From NCBI GenBank assembly GCA_943736015.1, contig OX031062.1:4012501-4076500 (forward strand): DNA of 64,000 nucleotides, written 5' to 3'. A model generated the notes under the pieces. It was not told the origin of the DNA and made no database searches. It worked only from the letters and a program-made list of their open reading frames with translations. This document shows, piece after piece, positions 22,801 through 37,935 of the stretch. The translations under genes were made by a program, and so were the position numbers. The DNA is from Tridacna crocea (taxonomy: Eukaryota; Mollusca; Bivalvia; Cardiida; Cardiidae). The first letter of the stretch is position 1. The number at the start of each line of letters is the position of its first letter.

Positions 22801-25800
22801 TTTATCAAAGTTACCAAATATATAAATTCGACGTCTTTATGCGGCTGAATACATAACTCAGTTAAGGACAGGGCACCCTAATGGGATTTGTGTAATATCA
22901 CCGTTTATTGCTCAAATCGTACATACTGGGCTAAAACTCTGATAATCTGAAATCTGAAATCGAAATCGAAGTATCGGCCGATCGGTTACGGATTACGAGT
23001 GTCTTTGCCGAATCTTCTTTTTTTTTTTGGAGGTGACAGGCGATGTAACAAGAATCCCATCAGGGTGCCCTATCTTTAACTCTGAAAGATTTCTGTGTTA
23101 TAGGCTTGCCTTAACAAGCTGGAGGTGTAGAATCAAGATCAGAATGCAGGTTCTGCCTTTGTTTTCGCCCATGGCGTTTAAGCATTGAAATGCAAAGTAT
23201 GAACAAGACACAGTTAGTACCTATTTCACATTCCGATCCCGAGAACCGGCTTGTGCATTCGCATACAGGGATGTTGTTGCTAGCGTTGCAAAATCCACCA
23301 TTTGCGCAGTGTAACCTTTGGCACGGACCATATTCTAAAACAAAAATTAACTCTTTACCAAACGACAATATTGTAGGCTTGTCTAAATCGAAAGCATTTG
23401 CAGACGACAAAATAAAAGTGATTGAAAGTTTGAATTTTTTTTTTTGTGAAGGGTAGAAAACATTGTGGGAAAAGGAGAAAATGCTGGTTACCAGCATTTT
23501 CTCCTTTTCCCACGATGTTTTCTAAAGGCTTCTTTCTCAGGGGCGTCAAAAGTAGGGATTGTGTGGTAATGGGTTAATGCATACACTGTTAGTCCTGGGG
23601 CTGCTGAGCTTGACTTGATCCTGAAACTTTCAAATGTATTTTACCTGTATGAAGTTCTTACAATTTGTATCGGTTTATTCGTAAATCACTAAATACTTAA
23701 AGCCACTTTCAAGGCGTATATTTGGCATCTGTTGTAGAAACACAGGAAACAGATTTAAGAGCAAGACTGGGATTGAAGGCTTTACGCCATTAAAATCCAA
23801 TTCAGTCACACTCTTAAACATACTGGTAAAAAATATCTTAAAGATAGTCTTAGCTGAAATCAAAAACAAATTAAGGAAATTGAACCATCCGACATTATCA
23901 CATCATGGGAGTTAAACTGGTTGTTTTTATCGGATAGAAAAAATAGAAGGTAACTAACATAGATCATGTATGTAAGTTACTTACCTGTTCTGGTTCTTAT
24001 TTCTACTTGAATATGTCTTTCTTCACCTCTGTTGAGATATAATAATGATAATAATGATGATAATAATAATAAGACCATAGCTACTAAAACAAACATTGTT
24101 CAGTAAACTAGAGAGTAAGTGTTCAAAATTGGTACATAATCTGCCAGTGCATACCAAATACTCTATTTTTACATCAGTTGCGGTTTGGACACTGGATTAA
24201 GGTAAGACCTGTGTAATGGAAAACAGCTATTTCCACTAAAATATCATCCTGCAAAATTAGCTATAATTAAAAATGAGTATTATTGAACTACTTTCACCGA
24301 TTCATTTTTTTTTTTCCATTTTTTCCTTCTTTGAATTATCATTTATAAATCTAAAACCACTATATTCTCAATTCAAAAACAGATAATAAATACCTCCCTT
24401 TTCAGAAAACTAACAAAAGTATCAAAAAATAAATTCAAGATAGACATAAACGGAATTTCTGATCCGTTAGAAATGTGCAAAAATATTATTTCTGCATAAA
24501 TCTTTATTTATCCTTATTTGTTAACCAATTAGGATTTTTGCCCCATGTTCACCGGAAGCGCAATACACAAGTCTTACCTTAAAAAAAGATGCATCGCGTA
24601 GCTAAAAGGGGTCGGTGTGAAACGAAAATAAGTACCTGAAAAGGTACAACGATCAAAAGTCTAACATTAAATCAGTCTAAATTATAAATAAAGACAATGA
24701 ACTTAGTGACTTAACTATCTTTGAATGAAATATTTTGAATTTCATTTTCTGTAGTTGATATATTTTATGAAAGTTAATTATCGTAGTCAGAAGTGGTACA
24801 ATCAAAGATAGATTCTTTTTATGAAGGAACCAACCGCCTTCAATAAGTCATAAATATTAAAATCCTACCCAGACGATAAGCAAATATCTTGAAACGTGCT
24901 CGAGTGTCCAGTTTTGATAGCCACGTCTGCAAGGCAGCTGGTACCGTGTTGTATATCAAACACATGTAAACCTGGGACACCTACACCACATTCTCGTAGT
25001 TCGGTGCTGTTAAAAAAAGAAGTTAATGATCCATGCTCTAGAACAAGGGGTTAACACTTTCCCAAACAAGTCCTGGTTTTTACGTGTCTGCAGTAAAAGT
25101 CTTTTGAAAACATTGTGGGAAAAGGAGAAATTGCTCGTATCGAGCAATTTCTCCTTTTCCCACAGTGTTTTTTTACCCTTTTTGAGAACTTTCTGCCATT
25201 GTCTCAAAATCTAAAATTGTCGTCTGCAAACTCTTTCAGTTTGGAAGAGTCCTAAATTTGGGTTAAATAAATCTCCGTGGATGCATTTATCCTAGTAAGT
25301 CATCACATAGTTTTGGATTTATGTACTATTCAAACTTTGATAGGGGTCACTTACATATTTCTGTATGGATTTATAAGTTACAACACTTTTGCATAAACTC
25401 ATTACCATTCTTTAAAACTCTAGATTTGTCCAAGTTGAAAGCATTTACTGACTAAAAACTAAATGCAACGTGCACTATGCTGTCTGTAATAGAGTAGAAA
25501 AAATTGTTGAAAAAGGAGAAAATGCTGGTATCAAGCATTTTCTCCTTTTTCCAACAATGTTTTCCAAAGGCTTCTTTCTCAGTGTCTTTAATAGTCGGCA
25601 TTGTAAGGTAAAGACTTAAAGATCCATTTCCAGCGGTCATTTTATTGCTCAGTGTAGCAATGTAACTAATTGTAAAATCATACATGATACATGCCACATA
25701 TATATTTAGAGTGAATCTTTTGGGGTGATCCCTAGCAAATTTTGAGTAGTATAATTGGTGTGCAACACGCGAAAAGGGACATTCGGACATCTGCGTAAAG

Positions 25801-28800
25801 TGTCGTCTCGGATCAGCCTGCGCAGTCCGCGCAGGCTGATCCGAGACGGCACTTTACGACTACATTAGATTTTGTGCTACAGTAGACATGCGCAAAACAG
25901 AAAATGGAATTAAAACGGAATGTGCCGTCTCGGATTAGCCTGTGCGGACTGCGCAGGCTGATCCGAGACGACACTTTACGCAGATGTCCGAATGTCCCTT
26001 TTCGTGTGTTGCAAGCCAAATTATAATCCATCTAGTCTAACAACTGACTGAATCATATAAGAAAGTATTCCTTTGAATGATGAACATCGACCGATAGCAA
26101 AATGTTTGGACACAGATCAGCTTTAGCAAACCTCCACAGGCTGACCTGGGTCCTTATCTTTTGTAGATTGTTAAGCCCCATTTTCACAGAGCATGGTTCA
26201 AGAGTTTTTTGCACTAAATTTTTCTTGATTCTTGACCATGTATGCAAAAACAGTATACAGCTTTTGGCACGGAAAGACGGTTTAATTTAAATGTGGAAAT
26301 ATAGGTACCTAGTAATTACGTTCAGATTTTTATAGTAACCACGAAAAAAAAAAAAACTGTCCACGTGTTTCTGTAATAAAATGTTTGATTCAAAGAAGCG
26401 AAAACACATGGCAGATACCGTTGTGACAGACTGTATTAACTTTTGGACAAACTGGTATACATGATATAACTTAAAAAATACCGACGAGAATCGAAAAGAC
26501 TGGACCCGTTACTTGCAATAGGAACTTGTGGCAAAAGCATTGTAAATAGCCATATAACTAAACTTGTACTATACATTTTCAAGATAAATAAGACAGAATC
26601 AAAACTTTGGTTCAGGGTTTAGGATTAGCGTTAAGGTCGAATTAGTATCTTTGTAATAATGAATACCACGATACAATGAAAACACGTCTCTTACCAGTTC
26701 AGACTCCCGCTCATGACGAAAGACAAATGACATACGCTGTCAGTTTGGCATGATAAAGTAGATCCGTTTGAGTATGAGCTATTCCCAAAGTTAGAACCAG
26801 CCTGTAATAAAGCAATACGAAGTATGTTATTATTGATATCAGTCCTTAACCAGACACCATATGATTTCATCCATAAAGTATCGCATCAGTTTTGATGCTA
26901 CTGTGAGCCATCGATTGCTCATAGTCCGAAATTAGTTTGGTATCATTTTATCTAATACACTTATTGTACGTTTCTGAGAATTACGACAGGTAGCCCATAG
27001 GAGTAGTAATGGCAAGAGCGTATAACACTCGTTTCGAATTGTACTTGCAGCCGTGACCACTTGCGTATTTGTATTTCTATTTTGTATACTATTTCCCTCG
27101 AAGAACATTCAAGCTTCAGGGATGTGGAGTTTAAAAATAAACACTAATATTTATACGGCGGCATTTTCGTTTGAAGCCACTATTTTATTGTAGGAAAGCA
27201 TAACAATTATAATAATAAAAAGAAATAAGGAGTTCCAAAAGCAGTGACTGATTTCATCAGAATATCTTAGTTAGCCACCTTCACACAGATCTGAATGTTC
27301 TCTGCCCAGAAAATCATCCCAAATCATTTGACAACTAATTGGAATTAAAATAAAATTATTTTCGATCGAGAATATAACACATACCGAAGAAGGAGGCGTT
27401 GTTGTTAAACCAGCTGTAACAGAAAAGAAAGACGTTAGATACGGCCTTAAACTCATACTTTAATTGCTGATCATGTCACGGCCCATGCCAGGGTCCATTG
27501 TAACAAAACTAAAATGTAGCAGGTTTCCGCTTCTTCTTGGAGGTAAATCTTGGAATGATGTTCGAAAAGACAAAATTCGATTTAAGGCGTGCTTTAGTGG
27601 CAGAAACGTGTGCTTTAGATTAAAAGTGAGCAATAACCAAATGGTAATGTTGATGCAAAAAAGAAATTTTAATATATAATCATTATTGCTTAGTTCTGAA
27701 ATCACGAATAGCTTAGTATAGGTATCAGTACTGTTGAAAGTTTAACTTAAATAGCGAAGATAATGAAATTAAGAGTAGGCAAGTAGAGCAAATTTTTTTA
27801 AAAAATAGTACCTGAAACTGTAATATTGAAGCAGATCTCATCCAAATTTAACCTGAAAACAAATAATCAAGACTGTAGTTTTATACTAAAAATTTACTTC
27901 CATAATTTTTTTTTTCATTACGCGGATCCATGTATGAATCTTTAAAAAGCTACATTGGTGTTTTATATAAACAGCTAAGCCATAGAGAATGCTTTATAAT
28001 TTTCAAAAAGATTTTGCACCTCAACTGCTTCAAACCTGAAGACAAATAATCAAGACTGTAGTTTTATACTAAAAATGTACTTCCATAGTATTTTTTTTTT
28101 TATTTATTTGTTTCATTACAAGATATGAATCTTTAAAAAGCTACATTGGTGTTTTATATAAATAGCGAAGCCATAAGGCTTTATAATTTTCAAAAAGATT
28201 TTGCACCTCAACTGCTTCAAACTTCGTTTAAAGATCGAACAACAAGTATCTTGCTACAGTTTCAACAACACAAGCTACAAAGCCTTTCGTAATAAAAGTC
28301 TACCTTGTGAAATGCCTATGTACCTTTTGGAAGAAAACACATCTTTGATTTTGATTTTTTTCCTCATGAGATAACAGGTTTGCGTTCAGTATGTTTATCC
28401 CGAATATGTTGATACCGAATCTGCATTAAGTTCCCTTAACCCATTACCACACAATCCCTACTTCCCTGAGAAAGAAACCTTTTGAAAACATTGTGGGAAA
28501 AGGAGAAAATGCTGGTAACAAGCATTTTCTCCTTTTCCCACAATGTTTTCTAGCCTTCACAAAACAAATTTCAAATTTTCAGTCACATTTATTTTGTCGT
28601 CTGCAAATGCTTTCAATTTGGACAAAACCTAAAATTTTGTCGTTTGGTAATGAGTTAAGATGCTCAGCGCTACACGAGGCGCTTTTGGGGACAGTGTAGA
28701 TCAATATCAGACTGCACAAAATGTGCAGTCTGATATTGATCTACACTGTCCGAAACGTTATTTTTTTTGCGGTGAAATCAACTTTGAACTGCAATATTTG

Positions 28801-31800
28801 GAGTTTTACTACCCTGAAGAAATACTCGTTTCATTTATTTGGCAGCTAAAGGGTTAAAAGACCAAAAGATAGTTGGCAGATAAAATAATTGGACGCCCAA
28901 CTTGCTACTAACCCATCTCTTGATCCATTAAGAGTAGTCTGTATGCACGACCTGTGTACACCAGCATGAATGTTTGTTAGAGTATACAGCGCAATATGGG
29001 TTCCATTGGCTGGTGTAGATGCCACAGTTATGTTCGATACACTTAATGGTGAGCTTATATATCCTGGCAAAGGTCTGAAAAATGGATTCATTGCCCATTT
29101 TCTCAATTTTAACACTAGTCATCGTAATAGTCTCAACCAATTGCATGGCTGTTTTCATAAATTAGAGTAATATCAAATTTTAAGCCTACTGTCGTAAAAG
29201 GGGGATTGATGAGTCTACGTGATGCAATTTACAAGGAAGTCATTAGTTTACAATGGATCCATAAAACCAGTTTTGTTTAACAACAGCTAAATTTTAAAGT
29301 AAAATAGCCCTTTGACAAAGAGGAAGTTTACAAACAGAAAACAGGTACGCCTTGTCTCAGCCTTGGCAGACTTTCTAGAAATGCATTGAAACCCTTTTCA
29401 CAAAGCAGATTTTTTTTTTAAATTTCCAAACACCAAAAAGGCAATGATAACAATGTCGACAAATCAGATAGCTACTATGAGAATTTTGAGAGTAAAATGT
29501 AGAATAATTGATGTATGTGGTGAAAAAAAAATCGTAAAGGTTCCAGAAAGCATTTCAGATAATTTCTCTTTCAAAGGACTAGTATATTCAAAAGAAGTCA
29601 CTCATTTCTTTTTCATAATGCCAGATAGTAAATAAACAAGATCATTTTTCACGTTCTATTCCACCTTGAACTACTGAAGCGGCACGCTCCTTTCTGTCAA
29701 GACGTGTAGATGAGCAGTTTTCTACGTGTTGAAATAGTGAAAGACAGAGATTCTTCATGACACTATTTATAAATATTAAACTATTTTTATTATCTATAAA
29801 CTGTGCTGTAACTATTGGATAAAATGTAGCTTGCACGAGGTTCTTTTATCCAGAGAAAGACCAGTCAAGGATACGGATAACGACAATTATGTATTAGATT
29901 TGATAATTAGAGACATATTTAAATATTCTGTTCGATGAATTGATTTAAGTACGATTTAGTTTGATCTCTATACTGTTCCAGCTTTATCTACATGTATACA
30001 TACACTGTACCCAATATTTCGATATGTAATTGCATGAAATGTAATGAAATTCAAATTTAGAAAATAGAACGATAAATTAAATGTTGAAAGGTTTACTCAC
30101 GGTTTGTTTGCATCACCTCTGTAGGTAATTTGAACAGTACATGGTCTGTTTTCTATACACATAACATTTGAAGGAATGCCACTCGTTTGATCAAAATGAG
30201 GTGTTTTATCCGACTGAGTGGAGTTTTTAGAAGAATTAGTATCAAAGTAGCCTGGTAAGTGTGTTACTGACTGGTTATCTGCCAATAAAAAAGTAAGATG
30301 CCGTGAAGGGTCGAAGGTCTTATATTGTACGTATAATTAAGAAAAAGTACTAAAAAAATAATTACACCCAAACGTTACTTTTGCTTACAGATCATAAACT
30401 ATATAGGCACTTACCTAAATCAGTGTTTCAATGAAATAACGTCGAATGAGAGTGGTGTCAAGCACTGAACTACTTGTTTTTTTTTTTTTTCACAGTTTTC
30501 AGAGACGTCACTATTTGCGTTTGTAAACTCAAACGAGATATTCGATTTCATAAGCATGCTCTATTCACGAGACCATAAAAAATGAAAATTTCACTTAATA
30601 TATGTTTGAATGGTGAAAAGTTGCAGTATAGAGTTATGAATTCGTTTTCCGGCTAGGTGGCAGGGCACTTGGAAACTTGTTCACGGCTGTGGCGAATCAT
30701 GTCATGTCATGCCTTTAACTCAGGCCTACTTGCATGCGACAGCCGTGAACAAGTTTCAAGTGCTATGCCACCCGACCATAGTGTGCATCTTTTTTAACAG
30801 TTTCTGAAGGTCCAAGGTAAATCATTAAAGTCAGTATCGCAGATCATAAATGATGCACACAAATGGTTTAACACCTAGAAAGTGCCCTTGAAACTACAGT
30901 TTCACTTAAAATAAAATAAAAAATGTCAGCGGTATTCTTGATGACGATAATGATAAAAAATTTTCCATGATAATAGCTTTAAATACATGTACTTCTGAGT
31001 GTGTTGCACAAGTTAAACATTACTTACCTTGAGAACAGTCATCTCCAATATATCCGCTTTGACAAATACAATTTCCGGTTGAAGGTTGTACAGACAGGTC
31101 GGCAACACACACTGCACTATTCTCACACGTCATTCCAGCACACGGTCTGGTCACTGAAGATGATTAAATCACAGAAAGCTATGCCGTATAAAAAAACTTA
31201 CACCGTCCTTGAAAACATTTTCAGTGGAAGTTTAGTTTTTTTGGGCATTTCTAGATTATAGATAAACCCTTCGAAAACTATTCCATATTTTAAGTAATTT
31301 TTAGACGTTGCAAGCCGAATTAATAGCTACATTTCACAATGTAGTAGTCCTAGTGATGGTTCACATATTTCAGTGAATACTGCGTCTGTTTTGTGATAAT
31401 GCCATTTCATATATTGCCATAAACTGCATTTTAAGTAAAGATAACCCGATTTCAGTATGTTGAAAAAAATTAAAGGAAAATAAATCAATAAATGAATGAA
31501 AATTAATCGGTGGTGATAATAATAATAGCAATAATAGGCAAGAAGCTTGGAAGTTATTCTAGACCAAGATCGCGTTCATAAAATCAGCTAAATTACGTAG
31601 AGATCTCACAATCCGCTCCGACTTTATGCCTACTTTGCATAGCAAAACGGTCGACATCTTATTCTTAATAAATGCTGATTTTATTCTTTAAAATACATTT
31701 TGATAAATAGCGAGTCGATTTCGTTGTTTCAGATATTATCTGAGGTAGTAGTTCATCTTACATATCATTTTAAAATGTTGAGAAAGTTATAACCGAAATT

Positions 31801-34800
31801 TCAAAGGATAAGAACCTGTATTTGTGATGTTCGGGACAATCAGCATAACAAAGCATCTTTCTTCTCCACGTTTGCTGTAAAACAAAGGATACAAAGCTTA
31901 AATATGATTATATTGTTTATTCAATAGCGCGCTTAATACTTATTTGTCATCCGCTATTGATAAACAAATAAAAGTTGAATACCGTCACTATGTAGAAAAT
32001 AGATTTTATTAGACCTTATATAAGTTTAAAAAGCCCGATAAAAAGAACAGCCGAGCGATGGCAGATACATGTACAACTGCAACAACTTGGAAAGTGGCAG
32101 GGCGTTAAGGATGGTAAACTTGGTTACGTGAGAAGCACGACGTATTTATTTGTCCTTGATCATATCTTTTCCAAATGGCACAACTTCAGATTCGACCAAA
32201 ATAAAAGCATTGTTAGACATCTAAATCGATATGCATGTATCTTAAATATGATTTCTGCCTTCGAAAAGTTAAAAGACGTTATTTGAAAAAGAGAAGATGC
32301 TGATCACCAGTATTTTTTCCTTTCTTTTTACTCTAAAAAGTTTTCATCTTCAGGGTCTTTTGTAGAAGGTCAAGGTGGTCAAAAGCTACGACCCGTCAGA
32401 AAAGATTTGCACATTTGAAGTCATCTATATAAAACTGTACATAGAATTCGAAAGTAAAACGTAGGAATCTGATTACCCGGGTAGTGAAACTTGGAGACAG
32501 AGGTCTTTTTGTGTGTCTTTGTTAACGTAAGGTGTTATATACGATACATCACTACTACAATCTGTAGGGTTCTCTGTGCTCGGGAAAATATACACTCCGT
32601 CAACTGGTGTAGTGCTTGTCTCTGAGAGTGCGGGGCTGAAAAAAAAGAGATCGGTATTGTCAGATCAGGCATCAGGTGTTGACTCTCTGCTTTCAAGTTT
32701 CTTTTTTCTTGCTTATATGTTGCTTTGAAAAAAAGAGACGAACGGCAACTGTTAATATTCCGAGAAAAAGCTGGATTAGAATGTGAACTCGAGTGATCTG
32801 CAAATTCATACTGAATCTTCATTGTCATTACCTTTTGTACTAGCTGAACCGGTTTGGACTGGGCTTTTGTTTACTTACCGAGAAGCGTATGTCATTTATT
32901 ATAATAACTCTAATATCCAATCCATTAACAAGGGCGTAGGGCCCATAACGCACAATACGCAAGGCTGACTTAAGCAGGTTTTTTAGTTGCATTAACCCCC
33001 CCTTTTCACAAAGTATCTCATTTTTCACAGCTGAACATTCTATAATGAAGAGTAAGCAGTAGCTTTGAAAAAAAATGTGCAAAGAAATGGTAAAGTAGCC
33101 TCCAGGAGGAAATGGCAAGGTGGATTGGCTGATGCTTTACAATTAAAATAAGGTTTAAAGCTGCTTTAAACATCAGGGTACATTTCACTAAACTGCTTAC
33201 GAAATTTGTGCAAGCAGTATTTGAAAGCAGGCATAATGTCTGAGAATAAGTTTCACTGAACTGCATGGCTTTACGATTTGAGTAAGAATTTGCATCATTT
33301 ACACCATTATATCTTTGAGAACACCAGGGATCGTACTGTTGTATATTCAATCCCAAACTTTTGTGTAAATCTACACAGTTTAGTGGAGGTGCCCTTTGCA
33401 TGTAAATAACATATTTTATTTCTCCACAGAAAACATTGGTGTACCCATTGAAAGATTGGCTAAGTGTTCTACATTTCATTATTTTTTTCGACTTACCATG
33501 TTAGGGCTGACCGGAAGAGGTTTCCCTTGGGGAAGTGAATATCTAGATGACATGATGAATTCGTGTTACACAAAATGACAGACTTCCTCGGCGGAGTTGG
33601 TGCTATGAAATAAGGTTTTCCCTGGAAAGTAAGTATATCATTATAAATCTGCATGACATATAATTTAGTTGTTCATGTTTTCTTGTGGTATGTTTTAACG
33701 AGGGAAGGCATACAATGAAATATATGCAAAGCAAAGTGTTTTAGTTCATACCTAGGGTACTTAAATGGGACTATTGAGATACTCATCATTTCATAATTTC
33801 ACCAAAGTTATTAAACAATGATTTATCACTAAACTGAGTAGTTGACAAACCCTAAGTAAAGAGGAAAGACACGAAAAAAAGACAATTATTAAGTTTACTT
33901 CGTGAATGGGTCACAAAACCTTCTTAGGCATGTTTGAGTTAGTGGCAGAGTTTTGTAAGTACCTTTAGGAATGTTATATGTAAAATAAAGAGGTTGATAA
34001 CGAGGATTTGTATTCAAATCACCATGCAGAATTCGTACATGTACCTGATGTAGTAGTAGCAGGCCTAGTTATCATTTGCGACACGACCATCCCGTTACGT
34101 ATTTGAAAGCTAAAAGTACCTTTTTTATCGACCCTAGCTTCTTATGCAGTTTTAAAAAAGAGCATATCTAATTGTATTTATTGCAGTGTAACCATTTACA
34201 GTAGATAGTGAAGTAAACAAGATAATCGAAGTCTGAAACTATTCAGTTCTAAATATTTTTGAAACTAGTGTATAGTGAACATTAAAAATATGCGGTAAAT
34301 ATTCATTACATGCTCAAGCTGTCAATTAATCACAACCACTTATAACAAGTTGCACAAGCACCTTTCACAGTCTTTATCTACTTGCAGGACAAACATAACT
34401 GTATAAGATTCTCATGTACCTCATAGAGATGTTGTTATGGATATCATTTTAAATATGCGTGCAGGTGCAGTAGGTGCGAAATTTAAATGGATGGAAATCC
34501 CATGCCCCATGTTGTACAATAATATATACAAGGAAAGAGTATTGTGCGTTTATAATGGCAGTTGCATCTCATGTGGACCTCTGCTCGAAGGAAAAGTTGG
34601 GTTGCAGGTTCGATTTTTTGCCGACAAGTTTAACCAAGAAGTATCCAGGAGCTTTGATCTATGCCAATCAAAGATTAGAACATCATTCCATAAAAAAGAT
34701 GCAATGTGTCACATACTCTATATCAGTCACATATCAGCTTGCTTCGTTAGCTGTTTTGAAAAAAAAAAACAATGAACATTTGAATTCTTCATTTTTCATT

Positions 34801-37800
34801 ATCATTCTACTCTTATTTTAAAAAAATATACTAAAGTACGATGCAAAACGTTAACAGGTTCTGCAAACATGATTTAAGAAATTACAAGAGAAATGTACAC
34901 AAAATAATTATACTCGTATACTTCAGCTGTCACATAAACTTTGCCTGTTTTGCACGCACTGTTTGGTGTTTTAGCAATTTTTGGTGACCAAATAGTTTGA
35001 TGGTATTATTGTCTTATTGTGTCACGAAAAAAAACTGTAAATATCAAATGATTTCATGGCTATAATTCTACGTATCTGTCCTGTTTTTGTTTCATTATTT
35101 CTTTTTTATCATCTTTTTTGTCATTTTCATCATTGTGAAATTAATGCCATTATATTAAAACTCTGGCAATATGTAGTATAACACGATAATTCCAATGCTG
35201 TCACATTATTTTTTATGCATTTTAGTAGATATTAGAAGTGTCTACCTGACTTGGTGCAAGGATAGTAAATAGTTTTATTTTTACCTTATCCACGGATGAT
35301 CCACCATTAACTGAAAAAAAAGATAAGTACACAAAATCGTATTCAGCAATATCAATAATTATCATTTTTATGTATATATATATTTTTAATTTGTACTTTC
35401 AAAAGTGCGTTCTTGATCCTGTAATCGAATAGTCCAAAACTTTTCTTTAGAAAACGTGCTGGCTTTCATCGTGATTTTCAGGGACATGTCTGCCCCGAGC
35501 AATTGAAAGAGCGTCAATATCGATGAAAGCAGCCTGATATCTTTGTACACTATACTCTTTCAAACGACTGTGAAGTTCAAGTTTTTTTTTTCTATTTGGC
35601 GCACATTTCACACAACATAGCGTTGAATAATACTGCATTCGAAATACTGACAATCATGTTTATTTTTGAAAAACTGAAATCGTTACAAAAATGTTCTCTA
35701 ATGTCTAACACTACGATATAAATTCATTTGAAATCTACACGTATTTAGCTCAATCAAACATTTGTCATAACGTGTTTCTTGGATGTACAACATGTGAACA
35801 TACCTACAAAGTTGACAGTCATGCATTGTTCATCTTTGACCAGACTGAAAAAAAAGCAGAACACTTATGCAGTGATCACCCAACCTTTTACAAGATAATT
35901 TCCTAATTTTACGACTTGAGTAAAAGCAATTTTTAATAACATGGTAGATCAAATGTGAAATGCTCGTAAACTGCTCTTCCCATTCTACCCTAATGTTTTT
36001 CACACTGTCAAACACAAATCATATGTAAACTTTGCTGTGGTGCAGTCTTTTCCATTTGGATGAGTTCGAAATTTTATCATCCAAGGGAGTCCAGAAGAAT
36101 GAGGCATATCTCAACTTTTAATTTGGTTATCTTGAATACATGTATGTCTTGACGTAATATTTTAATGTATGTAATTGTATACTGATTATCTCTTTTCCAC
36201 TCAAGCTTTTAAAAACGGTGTATTTAGAATAATTTCAAACCTACGAGTTGAATTTACACGTATGTTCAAAATGAGTACACTTTTGCAAATCTAAGTCATA
36301 TGCAGGACGATTTTTCATTAAGGTCTAGGTTTTCATGATAGAATCAAAACAAGTTGAGATAAAAGACATAAGATGAAATAAATAAATAAACAAATAAATG
36401 AAAACTACCTTCCTTGCAGCGCCTGTAGACATAAAACTTTTTTTCCGGGTGAACTAGAATAAACTGTTAATGTCGACTGTCCACTGGTGATGGAAGACAA
36501 GTTGGTTTTCAATCCCGGTGCAATATATCCTGTCGTCAGAGTTAAACTACAAAAATATTTTTTGTGAAAAATGAACTTGCAAATATGTATTATTCATCGG
36601 GTTAGGGGGGAACATAAAATACAGTCTTTAAAAATAGATTTTCAAAAAAGATTCCACTCCAAATGATGCGTAAAAATGCTCTCTTAGAAAAGTGCGAATG
36701 AAGAAAATGGATATGAAAACGGATGCTTCTTTCCTCATAATGGTCTAATGACGTTCAGTTCAGAGGTAAGAAACAAAAATCTAAAAACAAAATTAACGTT
36801 CTAAAATAACTGGCTTCAGTCAGTTAAAAACTTTATAAACATTGATAAGATTAAAAAAAATGCCTGTAACTCTTTGACAGCTTTAAACAAATATGACATT
36901 TTTTTTAAATGTAACTTTTTTGACAGTCAAATACTGTCTGAAATATAACCTTCCTGCTACAATAGGAGACGTTATTCTAAACATTTGAAAGACCCAGATT
37001 TTAATGGAATAACTACTAAAATGTCTATATAGAAAATACATAAAATATATAATTCGGGTAGTCTGACATAAAAGAAACCCAGAAATTAGTTTTGGCGTAT
37101 AAGACAATAATACAATATCAAAGTACTGATAGTACTGAAGGCCAGGAAATTGAGGATACGAAACAACACATGAGGTCAATTTTAATACAAACAGGTAGAC
37201 GGACAGGGATACAAGCCGATTCCACTAAGCCCCTGGAATTCTTTGTTTTATCAGGAAATTTTGAACTGATACTAGAAAGCATCAGCCAGAAACTAATTAA
37301 GCCAGAGCTAGGCATGTGCTCACAGTTATGCGGTGCTTGATAATGGCTTAGAATACTTAGTAATTTGTCGTGCTTGTAAACAATCCCAAGTCAAAATTGA
37401 ACCGTATTCAATCGGTGCAATACCAACTTTGGTTATCTGAATTTTCTGAGACATGTGATGTCTTGTAGTCCTGAATAACGCTATTTTTTACATTTATGAC
37501 GCAAGAACATATTTATTTTTATTGATTTCAATGAAAATGCATATAAGATAGATATCAAGGTAAAATGTAATGAATAATAAAGATTGGAGTGATACGGCAG
37601 TTGGTCATGTCGTCTCTACCTTCCACAAGTCGACGAAATTTTTAACTGGCCATATTTGAAAGAAGTTGTAGATGAAAATCCAAAGTAGTTCTTCGGGTAT
37701 ATTGAAAAGTAAGATTTTGGGGAAATTGGGAGGAATTGCTTGTTACAAGCGAATTCTCTTTTAGCCAAAATATTTTCTCAATAAAATACTGTGAAAAGGT

Positions 37801-37901
37801 TGGATTGTTTTGGGAAAACGATTAGGCTCGGTTTTCCTATTTTACTTGTCTATTTTACGGACAAGTCACAGTGACTTGAGCTTCGATACTTATATCTACA
37901 T

Positions 37902-37935
<34 letters not shown>

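Noticed and set aside
33018-33479. 153-codon minus-strand open frame
   Set aside because: Lies inside the C4-A4 intron, has no splice logic with its neighbours, and its Cys/Leu/His-rich composition looks like AT-rich chance sequence.
37092-37340. 82-codon plus-strand open frame
   Set aside because: In an intron of the minus-strand gene, no promoter, splice or family support; possibly an old repeat fragment.
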